Origin: Actinospineispora spinosispora DSM 44797
GTDB taxonomy: Bacteria; Actinomycetota; Actinomycetes; Mycobacteriales; Pseudonocardiaceae
Reading direction: 5' to 3'
DNA: 64,000 bases
NCBI RefSeq assembly: GCF_000429025.1
Contig: NZ_AUBB01000029.1
Span: forward strand, 1 to 64,000
The notes beneath the pieces were generated by a model, which did no database searches, was not told the DNA's origin, and saw only the letters and a program-made list of their open reading frames with translations. Below, piece by piece: positions 1 to 12,000 of this stretch (the stretch's first letter is position 1; each line of letters opens with the position of its first letter). The translations under genes and the position numbers were made by a program.

Positions 1-3000
1 GAAGATCCTCGACTCGGTACTGAAGAACCTGCCCCAGACCACCGGCACGAAGAACTCCCCTGTCGATCAGGACACGCTGACCAAGCTGGTCACGGAGTCC
101 ACGTCCGACCTGGTCGAGAAGCTCACCGGCGGCAAGCACTCCCCGAGCAAGGCTGAGCTGGACCGGCTCGTGTCCCGGATCAGCACGGACCCGGAGCTTC
201 GTAAGAAGCTGACCGGAGAGAAGAACCTTGACGTCGTCACGAGGCTGACCGACAGGAAGCAGCTCAACGAGCTGGTCTCGAAGGTCACCGACGACAGGAC
301 ACCGCGCGCGGCGAAGGACAAGGCCATCGGGCAGGCTCTGAAGCTGGTCGACTCCAGGCTCGTCGCCGCGGACAAGAACACGCGTAAGACACTGTCCGGC
401 GTGGTGGACTCGACCACCAGGCTGGTCACCCGGCTCGGCGGGGAGAAGGCGGGCAAGCAGGTCCACGACACGCTGTCGAAGATCGCTGACACGGTGCGCG
501 GTGCGTTGGACGCGGCGCGTAAGGCCGCCGCGAAGACCGCGCTGGGCAAGCTGGGGCTGCTGCCGAGCAAGGGTGACGGCTCCAGCCTGGACGAGGGTTC
601 GGGCGGCAAGCTCACCGGTTCGAAGGACCTCACCGGGACCGGCAAGACCGGCGACGGTGGCTGCATCAGTGCCACGGGCTGCACGGACAGCAAGGGCAGG
701 ATCTCCGGTAAGGACGTGACCGGTCTGGGTTCCCGCGATCCCCCGGGCCTGCTGGACGACTCCGACAACGACGGCTACAACACCTCAGGTGACTCCGAGA
801 AGGACACCGACGAGGTCCTCAACGGCAAGATCAAGATCAAGCAGAGCTCGGACAAGCTGGCTCAGGAGAAGCGGCTCGTCGCCACGGGCAAGCTGAGCAA
901 GAAGACCTACGACCAGCACGCCAAGACCCACGCCCAGCTGGTCAAGTCGGTGGGTGAGAAGTCGAAGGGGCTCTCCACAGAGGGCAACAAGCTCATCGAC
1001 GACGTCGTCACCGGTCAGGGCAAGGTCGAGTCGGGCAAGAAGTACCTGCAGCAGCAGCGCAAGCTCGTTGCGGCGGGGAAGATGTCGACCCAGACCTACA
1101 AGAACAACGTCGCTGCCTACAACAGGTACAAGGCCACCGTCGAGACGCAGACCGAGCAGCTGGCCGCCGCGACCGGACACGACCAGAACGTGCGGGTCGA
1201 CACCGGGGAGAACGGCGCAGGCGCCTCCTGTGGTTCCTCCGGGGCGTTCACCTCGTGCAGCTCATCAGCGGTCGACACCAAGACCGGTGACAGCACCGCG
1301 CATTCCTGCTCCGGTCTGTCCGGAGTGTCCGGCTGCGCCACCACCTCGACCTCGGGTGCCTCGACCGCGTCCGGGTCATGCGGGGTGTCCGGTTGCGCCA
1401 CCACCGCCGCGGTCGGGAAGCAGACCTCGTCCACCAAGTGCGGAGCCGGGAACTGCCTGACCGGTTCCACCGCGGACCCGAGCGGGTCGTCGACCACCTG
1501 CCAGGCCGTCAACGGGTGCTCCGCGACCAGCACGACCCCCGGTAAGCAGAGCGGCAAGAAGCTTCCGCCTGCCTCGCACGGTGACGCCAGCTGCACCCGC
1601 GACTGCGCGATCTCCACCAGCGCGGGCGCCGAGCGGGCCGGTGCCGACTGCCGGACGAGCAACGGCACCTGCGACACCCGGAGCACGGGCGCGCACAACG
1701 GCTCGGCCGCGAAGAGCGAGACCTCGCCCGCCGGCAGCGCGACCGGTCAGGCCGTCGCGGCCTCCCGCTGCGCGGCAAAGACCAGCGGTTGCACGACCTC
1801 GAGCAGCACTGGCACCACCGCCGACGAGGGGCTGTCGGACGGCAAGCCGGAAGCCAAGGCCACCGTCTCCTGCAGCGGCTGCACCGGCAACGCCACGACG
1901 ACCACGAAGGCGTCGATCACCTCGGTCACCACCCCGGGCACGAAGCCGGCCGTGCGCACCACCGGCGGCGGCGACAGCTGCACCGTCACCTCCGGTGCCT
2001 GCACCTCCGAGTCCCGCTCCCGCACCGGGATGACCACCACCGACGCCGGCTTCGACCCGGCCATCGGCGCCACCGTCGCGGGCAAGACGACACTGACCGC
2101 CGGCAGCGACGCCCGCTCGACCATCGACTGCGCCAGCGCGGCCTGCACCGGATTCAGCAAGTCGGTCACCACCGGCTCGGCCGCCGGTGACGTCAACGGG
2201 GTCAAGGGCAGCAACGGCACCGCCGGCTGCGCCGCCCGAGGCGACGGCGGGTCCTGCACCTCCACCAGCAACACCGAGGTCACCGACCGCGCCGCGGACA
2301 GCCCGGAGAACCAGAACCTGCCGGTCGGGGTCAAGCCGGTCACCGGCCCGGTGGCGGTCTCGGCGGTCGACTCCCAGGTCCGCTGCACCGACTCCACCAC
2401 CTGCGGCGGAACCGCGACCGCGTCGACCAGCGGCCTGGACACCACGGTCTCGCCGAAGTGGCGCGGAAGCTCCACCACAGCGGCCTGCACCGTCAACGGC
2501 GGCGGCTGCGAAGGCCGCGCCACCTCGCACGGCTCCACCGCCCCGGACCACGTCAAGACCGATGCCTCCGGCGCGCCGCTGAAGGGCCAGCCGCTGACCG
2601 GCCCGTCCAGCGCCTCGACCTCCACCGCGGGCCTGACCTGCAAGTCCGGTGGTTGCTCCGGCACCGTCAAGACCTCCTCTGCGGCGTTCGACGGCGCGGT
2701 CAGCGGGGGGAAGGCCCGCGTCTCCACCGGGTCGGCCTCGTGCACCGGCGGGAACTGCCAGATTGCCTCCACCTCGACCGCCTCCACCGGTTCCGGTGCG
2801 GCCCAGGACCTGGCCGGCGCCAAGGGCATCGACCCGCTGCGCCTGGTCGCCGGCCCGTCAGCCGCCTCTGCCTCCGGCGGTGTGCTCACCTGCGAAGGGC
2901 AGAGCAACTGCACCGGCAGCGTGACCTCCTCGGCGAACGGCCTCAACCCGGCCGTGTCGCCGAACGTGCGCGGCTCCACCAGCACCGGCAGCTGCACCGG

Positions 3001-6000
3001 GGTGTCGAACGGGGTGTGCCAGGCGGTCACCAACTCCGGTGCCTCCACCGGACCCGACGCCTCCAGCATCGCCCCGATGATGAAGATGCGTTCCACCGAC
3101 AACGCCACCGTCACCGAGAAGCGCACCGGCGACGAGCAGAACGACCAGAGCCAGGGCGCCGACCCCGAGGGGCAGGACAAGAAGTCCACCCCGCCGGACC
3201 CCGTCGCTCCCGGTTCCAGCGCGGCCGGCGGCACGCCGACCGTCGCGGGCGCCTCCTCGTGGTCCTCCGCATCGGCCACCATCGACTGCAACGGCGGCGG
3301 CGCGAGCTGCACCGGCACCGCCAGCACCTCCGGCGCGGGCACCGACGGCCCCAACAACGTCACGGGCGGCACCGGCTCCCGAGGCCCCCCGCAGGGCACC
3401 GCCAAGACCTCCAGCAGCTGCACCGCGGGCGACTCCGCCTGTGCCGGCCGGTCCGACTCCAGCACCGGCAGCGGCCAGGTCGTCAAGGACATGCTCACCG
3501 AGCAGAAGACCAAGTCCGTCACCGACACCGCCAAGAACTACGACGCTCTCCAGAAGACCGCCGACGAACTGAGCGAGAAGGCCGCCCTGCCGGGCGCCGA
3601 CGCCGAGGACGTCAAGGCCGCCACCGTCGCGAAGAAGGCGGCGGCCGAGGCGAAGAAGGCGGCCGACCAGGCCGCCAAGGACGCCAGGACGCCGGTCGCC
3701 AACCCGCCGGCCACGCTGACCCAGTCCAGCGCCGGCACCCAGTGCGCGAGCGCGGACTGCACCGCCAGGACCACCGGCGACACCACCGGGAACGCCGGCA
3801 CCACGCACACCGAGGCCACCTGCTCCCCCGCCGCGAAGGGTTGCTCGGTCGGCTCGGACGCCACCGCCACCACCAGCACCGACTCCGGGCAGCCGAGCAG
3901 CAAGAAGAAGAACGCCAAGAACCTCCCCGGCATCTCCGGTACCGGTCAGACCGTGTCTCAGCTGAACTGCCCGGAGGCGGGGTGCACCGGGACGCTGCAC
4001 GGCAAGTCCGCCGCCTCGGCCGGGCCGGCCGGGCACAAGGGCTCCAGCTCGGCCGTCGGCACCGCGGCGTGTGACGGCAGCGTCAAGTGCGCGGCGGCGA
4101 TCAGCGCCGGTTCCAGCGTCTCGATCGCCGAGACAAGCGCGAAGTCCACGACGAAGACCGGCGTCACCGCCGCAACCGGGAAGCTGTTCGCCACCAGCAG
4201 CAGTGTGAACCTGAACTGTCTCACCGCCGGCTGCACCGGTTCGGTGAGTGGCAAGTCGTCGGGGATGGCCGGTCCGGGAGGGAACAAGGGCTCCAGCTCG
4301 GCAGCGGGTGGCGCGAAGTGCACCGGCGCCGCTCAGTGTGAAGTGGGGATCAGCGCGGGTTCCACCGTCGCGATCGCCACGACAACCACCAAGACGAAGA
4401 CCAAGGCCGGCAGCAAGACAGAGATGGAGAGATTGTTCTCCGTCGGCAGCAACATCAACGTCAGCTGCTCCCTCGCCGGCTGCGGCGGCTGGGTGACCGG
4501 CAAGTCCTCGGCGAATGCGGGGCTGGGCAAACACATCGGCTACAGCTCTACCTCAAGCGGCGCGAAGTGCGGCCCGTCGGGCAAGTGCGAGATCGGCCTC
4601 GGTGTCGGCGCCAGTGTCGCGGTCACCACCGTGACCGCCAAGACCGCCACCGAGTCCACGTCCGGTCAGCAGTTCACCACCGGGAGCAACGCCGGTGTCA
4701 GCTGTGTGACCGTCGGCTGTACCGGTTGGGTGATCGGCAAGTCCTCCGCCACAGCGGGGCTGGTCGGGAAGAAGGGCCAGATCGTCGCCACCGGCAGCGG
4801 TAAGTGCACCGGGGTCGCTCAGTGTGAAGTGGCGATCGGTGCGGGCTCCAGCGTGTCGGTCACCAAGCCGACGGCCAAGTCCGGCCAGCAGTTCGCCAAC
4901 AGCAGCAACGTCAGCCTGAACTGTGTCAGCGCCGGTTGTGTCGGCTGGTTGAGCGGGAAGACGAACGCGGCGGCTGGGAAGAGCACGCAGCGGAGCCGCA
5001 GCGTCGCCTCCGGTGCCACGCAGTGCACCGGAAAGTCCGCCAAGTGTGAGGCGACGGTTGCGGTCGGCTCGAGCGTGACCATCGCCGCGCAGGGCACCAA
5101 GAAGGACAAGCAGTTCGCCGCCACCGACAGCTTCGTCGGCGTGGCCTGCGACAACGGCAGCAAGGCCGGCTGCGCCATCCGAGGGTCGAGCGTCTCAGGT
5201 GGCATCGGTGCGGCCAAGGTCAAGGGCAAGTCCTCGGCGGCATGCGCGAAGAGCGGTGCCTGCCAGGCGGCGACCGGCGCGTTCGCCGCGAAGGACCTGA
5301 TCGAGACCACCGCCAGCTGTGTCGGGACCGGATGCTCGATCCACACCGACGCCGCCGCGTACGCGAAGAACAAGCGCGGGATGAACAAGGCCGTCGGGCA
5401 GTCCGGCTGCACCGCGGGTAAGAACGGTCAGTGCGCCGGTTCCAGCCAGGCCGGGGCCAGCAAGCTCGGTGCGCAGGCCGGCGCGTCCTGCCTGGCGACC
5501 AAGGGTTCGGCATGCTCGTTCAGCTACCGGGCGGAGAGCCGGGCCAAGGCCTCCGGGGCGAAGGCGAACGCGGTCGGCTACCAGAAGGGCACCGTCGGCG
5601 GCGGCCAGGTAATGACCAGCGCGACGGCCGAGTCCAGCGGCAACACCGCGCAGGCCTCGGCGTCCTGCACCGGAACCGGCGGGGTGAAGTGCAGCTACCA
5701 CTACGAGGCGACCCGGTCGGCTTCGGCGAAGGACAAGGCCAGCGGTTCCTGGGCCAAGGCATACGCACACGGTGTCGGCGGAGGCAAGAAGCAGGGCAGC
5801 GGCGGGGTGGCGGTGTCCGCCTCGGCGTTCGCCAAGGGCAACCATGCCGAGGCGTCCGCCACCTGCTCCGGTAATGCCGACTGCTCGAAGACCCACTACT
5901 CGGCCTACGCCCACGATTCCGCCGAGCAGGCCGTCCAGCCGACCCTGGACAAGGCCGGTGGTTACTCGAAGGCCAGCAAGTGGGGCAAGTGCAGCGGCAG

Positions 6001-9000
6001 CGGTAGTGGCGGCTGCGGGGTCACCGCCTATGCGATCCCCGGCGCCAAGTCCGGCGGCAAGGCCGAGTGCACCGGCAACTGCTCGAACTTCAGCCAGGGC
6101 GGATCGAGCCACTTCGTGGCGACAGTGCCGTCACTTCGCGCGCAGGCCGAGGCCGCCGGTCTGAAGCTCGACAAGGAAGGCCACGTACTGACCCAGAAGA
6201 AGCTCACCGGCGCCATCCACGGCGGTGAGGGCAGCTGTGACGCGACGAAGACCTGCAACCTGTCGGTCAGGGATCCCGGTGACAAGGGCAAGGCCACGTC
6301 GAAGACGTGCACCGCCCCCTGCACCCTGCCCGGGAAGAGCGGGCAGACGGTCAAGGTGGACGCCGACGGCACCGTGGGGGTGAAGAACCCGACCGAGGTC
6401 GGTGGCAAGAAGTACGACACCGCCACCGACCCGAAGGCCGCCGGGACCTACCGCAACGACAAGGGCGAGGGCAGCGCGTGGGTGGCTTCACAGGGCACCA
6501 TCACCGACGGCTACAGCGGCAGCAAGGTCACCTTCAAGGGTGTGGGCAAGAACGGCGGCAAGAACTACGCCACGTTCGGGTCGAAGAACGGCACGACGTT
6601 CACCACCACCTGCGACGCCGGCTGCAAGGGTCTGCTGAGCAACGGCAAGAAGTCCGACACCTTCGACATCGGCGGCCCGACGGGCAAGCCCGGAACGAAC
6701 GCGGTGCTGAAGGCCAGGGACAAGTTCGACAACCCGGCGCTGGCCAGCTGGAAGGGCGCCGGCACCTTCACGACCTTCGAGGGCATCAAGACCGTGGCCA
6801 ACGGCGACGGGGTCACGACAACGTCCTCGGCGAACGGCCCGCTGCTGGCCAAGAGCATCGCCAAGATGAACACCACGGTCATCCAGACCCCCGGCGCCCA
6901 CAGCGACGGCTTCTTCGCGGTGTACGGCCAGACCGGCTACATCCAGCTGGCCAACGGTAAGAAGATCGAGATCAAGGACAAGACGAAGAAGTTCTATCTC
7001 TCCGATCTCAGCAAGATCGCGGACCACTGCCCGAGTGGGGATTGCGAGCCGCCGCCGTCCAACCTGGGTGACCAGATCGTGGTGAAGACCGACACCAAGG
7101 GCAACCTCAAGACCTTCGACTGCCAGGGCGTGTGCGAGAAGACCAACCCCGCTAACTCCAAGATGACACTGGACGGTTGTGCCCAGGTCTGTACACCGTC
7201 GGCGACCCAGTCGACCGGTCAGCCGAAGCCGTCGGTCACGAGCTGCACCGCGAAGTGCCTGATGCACGAGCAGATGCCCGGCAACGGCGGTCTGACTCCC
7301 AACGGCAACTTCCAGGTCAAGATGCTCGAGGACGGCCAGGTCACCAACTTCACCGACCAGGGCGATGCGGCACTGTGCAAGGGCGCAGGCTGCCGGTTCA
7401 CCCAGATCTACTCCGACGCCAAGGGCAACGGCGGCTCCCTGGTCTGCAACCCGAACGGCGGGACCTGCCTGGGCGACACCCTCGACACGAAGGGCACCAA
7501 GAACAAGAGCGATGACACGATCGACTCGCTGACCTGCCAGGGCAGCAGCCAGTGTGACCCGATGGTGCTGCTCTACCCGAACGACACCGACCGGCCGAAG
7601 TACGGCACCAACGACGGCTGGACCTGCGGCAAGGGCGCCGGGGCCAACGGCTGCGGCACCACCGACCTGGACAGCCACGTCGAAGGCCACGGCAAGGTGG
7701 ACCCGAGCTCAATGCTCTGGATCGACCCGTCCTACAAGCGGCCGAGCACCGGCAACGCGACCGACAAGAAGCTGGCCGGCTATCTCGGCAAGTTCGTGGG
7801 TAAGGACGGCAAGCTGCCGCCGTGGGACAAGGCCACCTACGACAAGCAGAGTGCGAAGGACAAGGCCACCTACGACGCCGCGCTGCCCGAGCTGACCGAT
7901 CTGCAGAAGGATGTCGCTTCGTCCCGCGCGGCCAACGCGGAGGCCGACTCGCGCGAGGACGTCAAGGCTGTGCTCCCGGCGAAGGGCGCTCTTCAGGCGG
8001 CGATCAACAAGATCGATAAGGCCAAGAAGAGCGGGACCTTCGATCCGAAGAAGCTGACGGACGAGGTCAAGCTGGTCGAGAAGTGGGCCCCGACGATCAA
8101 CCGGTTGTCGCAGAACCGCGCGATCATCGACGCCCTCAAGCAGGCGGACACGCAGAAGCCCTTCATCGGCCCGAAGCAGCAGAAGATGGGCGCCTCCTCG
8201 AAGCTGCTGGCCGAGGTCGGGGCCGATTCGCTGCGCGAGGTCAACTGGGGGCTGCAGAAGGGCCTTGCTGTCGACAACAAGCTCAATCCGCTCGCCCCGA
8301 CCGATGCATCGGGTAAGCCGGTCACGCTGACCGCTGACCAGAGGGCGCAGGCGGACGCCACGCGCCTGGCCAAACTCAGCATGATCGGCCAGACCGAGCA
8401 GTACAACAGGCTGCTGCCCGGCGCCCTCGACGCGCAGGCGAGCTTCCTCAAGGAGAAGACGGCGTTCGAGAAGAGCAAGGCGGCGTTCGATGCGCTGCAG
8501 AAACAGCACAAGGCGACGCAGTCCGATGTGGACGCCTACAACGCCAAGGTGGGCGTCTACAACGCGAAGGTCAACGCCTACAACAGCAAGCTGGCGCCGC
8601 TCACCGCCATCGAGAACGGCATCAAGTCGACCAACAAGACCTTGGGCGCGCTGCCGAAGCTGCCGGGCACGACGGCGGGCTCGATGCACAAGTACGACAT
8701 CGGGCTCATGGCGGGCTCGGGCAACGCCAAGGTCGCCGCCGACATGCGTGACTTCGACGCGTTGTCGACCCAGGCGAGCACACTCGCCAACGCACTGGCG
8801 AGCTCCAAGGATCCGGCACAGAAGAAGCTCGCGCCGACCGTCGGTTCGATCGCCAACCTGTCCGCGCTGACCTACGACACGCTGGCCAACGACCTCGCGT
8901 TCCGTGATCTGAACAGCGGGTTGATCGCGAACCCGGCGATCCCCGACACCGATGCCAACGCGCTACCGGGCGACGAGGTCGCCGACACCACGCACCAGAT

Positions 9001-12000
9001 GCTGATCTCGATGCCCTCCACCGGAAAGACGGACATGGTGTCCGTGCTCAACTCGGCAATGAACGGTCCGGGATACCTGAACTACCCCGGCAAGCTGGGC
9101 GAGATCTTCAAGTCGATCAATGTCGGAGACCAGGGCACGCTGTCGCATTGGGCCTCGCAGATGACCGCCTCGGAGAAGGAGGGTCAGCTCTCCACGATCC
9201 AGAGCGTCAACGTGCAGCAGCAGACGGATCTGCTCAACCAGTTCAACGGCGACGACAAGAAGAAGACCGCCGAGGCGCTGGCCGCACTCGCCAAGGCGGC
9301 CGGCGACAACGGCAAGGTCGCGTCGATCCCGGTCTACCTGCAGGATCCCTACGACGACGGCACCGGCGCCTACGCATACGACTCGAAGAGCAACTACTCG
9401 CTCGACTCGAAGATGCTGCTGTTCCAGGTGACCAACGGCTCCACCACCGTCCTGGTCGACCAGACCGGCGGGGTTTACCAGAACTTCAAGGACTTCCAAC
9501 AGCACAATGGGCTGCCGGACGACCAGAACCTCATGCTGCCGACGGATGTCATGGCCAAGCCGGGAAGCACTGGCAAGTTCGCCATCCAGGACGGGCACAA
9601 GGATCCGACCTGGAAGAAGGTCGGGAATGGCGTCGGCACCGGCTTGTTGCTCGGCGGGGCTGCTCTCTTGTTCGTCCCCTCCGGAGGCACGTCTGGCCTT
9701 GCGACCGGTCTGTTCGTCGGCAGTGGTATCGCCTACGCGGCGACGGCGGGCAAGGATCTCACGGTCAGGAAGGCCCACAACCAGAGCATTAGCTTCTCCG
9801 ATCCCGCGGCGCGCAGCGACTGGCTGACCATCGCGGGCACCGGGCTGATCGGCACCGGCGGCGTGTTCAGGGGTGGTTCGGCTTTGCTCGGTAAGGGCGC
9901 CCTCAAGCTGGGGACCGCCGGTGCCCTCGGTGCGGTCAGCAAGAACGCACTCCCCTCGCTCGGCAAGATGACCGTCGGTTCCGTGGCGGCCACGGGGATG
10001 AAGGCGCTGGGCACCGGGGCGACCGTCCTGGGCAACGCTGCCTTCGTCGTCCAGGGCGCGGAGGGGCTCAAGACCGCCGTCGAGACCCTGGGCAACGTCA
10101 GCCCCGCAACGGACAAGGCCATCTGGAGCAACCTCGGAATCGGCCTCTTCGTCGGTGGAGCGGGCCTACACGCGATCAAGCAACACATCAAGAGCCAGGT
10201 CGCGGCCGACGGCGGCGCCAAGTTCGGAGGGATGACCTTCACCGGCAAGAAGCCCCGGTCTGACGCGATGCCGGACACGCCGACCGAGGGCATACCGCAC
10301 CACGAGACGCTTCCGGATGTCCCCGCACCCGCTGGCCATGCGGAGAAGGCGAATTCCGCTGCCAAGGAAGACCCCGCGGGCACGACCGGGTCCGTCCACA
10401 CCGCGGACCACGACGGTCCCACCTCAGAGGGGGTCGGACAGCCGCCGAAGGACGTCGACCCGTCGTCCGACTCACCATCGTCGAACCCGGCCGGTCACTC
10501 CACTGCCGTTGCTGAGGAACATCCGGCGGCGATCACGGGTGATGACCATGCGGTGAAGCCGGGTGAGCCGACCATCGGCGGGCCGCACCCGGCCGCGGCC
10601 GAGAAGGACACCGTTCCAGGCGGAGCGGCCGCCGCGGAGAAGACCGGCGCGGGCGTCGCCGACAGCCCGGGCATGCCAGACGTGCAGACCTCGACGGCAG
10701 CCGCCCAGGCGGCGGCCGGGCAGCAACCCGTCCAACAGAGTTCCACGGTCGCCGGGCAGACCCCGACCGGCCAGACTCCGGTCGCGCACACGCAGACCGG
10801 ACCGATCCAGCAGGGCACGGTCCCGCGGTCCTCCGAGGCGATGGGCATCCAGCCGGCCGCGGGTGCCCAGCCGGCGGCCCCTGGCGACCCGACACATGCT
10901 CAGCCAGGTGCCCCGGGGCAGCCGAGCACCGGACTCCCACCGCTCGGTACCACCGCGCAAGCCGGCCCGGCCGGTCAGACCGGCCCGATCGCACAGCCCG
11001 GTTCGGTCGCCCAGACCGGCGGCGTCGCTCCGACCCCGCACGGCACCGAGGCGGTACCCGGGGAGACCTCGACGACCGGTTTCTCAGCATCGGGCCAGTC
11101 GGGTTCGTCGGATGCATCCGGTACCGGTACCAACGGCGGACACCCCAGCGCGACCAGCGCGGGAGCCGGGTCGGTGAAGCAGCCGACCGGTAGTGCGAGT
11201 ACCGGTCACTCCGGTGACGCACCACAAGAGCCCAGCGCGCCGGATCAGCCCTCGACACCCGGTCAGCAGCCACCGGCCCTGCCGCCACAGTCCTCCTCCA
11301 ACCAGGCGAACGCCACTCGCGGAGAGCCCGGTGGGGACAAGAACTCCGGCGGTACCCCCGGCGGCGACGGCGGTCCCGGCGGCCATGCCGACCCCGACGG
11401 CACCGCGTTGACCACCAGCGGTTCGAAACAACGTCCTCTCGACCACTCCAAGCACGACTCCGGTACAGACCCACCGGGCACCGCGAGCATCCCCCATACG
11501 CCGGAGAACGCCCCGGCGACCGGCGACCCTGCCCAGGGCGCCCACGGCACCGGCTCGACCAAGAGCCCCGCCGCTGACGGAACCGACCTGCCCGCCCACG
11601 ACTCGACCGGCCACGACTCGACCGGCCATGACTCGATCAAGGAGCACACCCAGGCAGCACCCGAATCCACGCAGTTCCCCGATGAGTCCGGCACGCAGCT
11701 GGACGCCCACCAGGGCAGCAACACCGGACACCCGGCTGGGCTCGGCGACGAGCCGAACGCCGATACACCCGACGGCACAGCGCCGAAGGGCGACACCGCC
11801 GGAGCGGCCCCCGAGGCCGAGCCCTCCGGTACCACCAAGCACACCGGCGACGGTGCCGCGACGGACGAGACCGGGACGAGCACGGAAACCTCCGCGCCCG
11901 ACGCCTCGACCATGACCGTCAAGGACGCGAAGAAGAAGCTCAAGGACGCCAAGAACAACGTCAAGAAGCTCGAGAAGAAGCTCGTCTGGCTGCCCAAGGA

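Noticed and set aside
170..172. GTG at 170 as the start codon of the giant gene
   Set aside because: The frame is open back to nt 2 and the codons before 170 encode the same kind of helical sequence (KAELDRL just before it). No ribosome-binding site precedes 170, so this is an internal Val.
3930..5215. Tandem repeats as a CRISPR array
   Set aside because: Units are 219-249 bp, diverged at DNA level and coding throughout; there are no short identical repeats with unique spacers.
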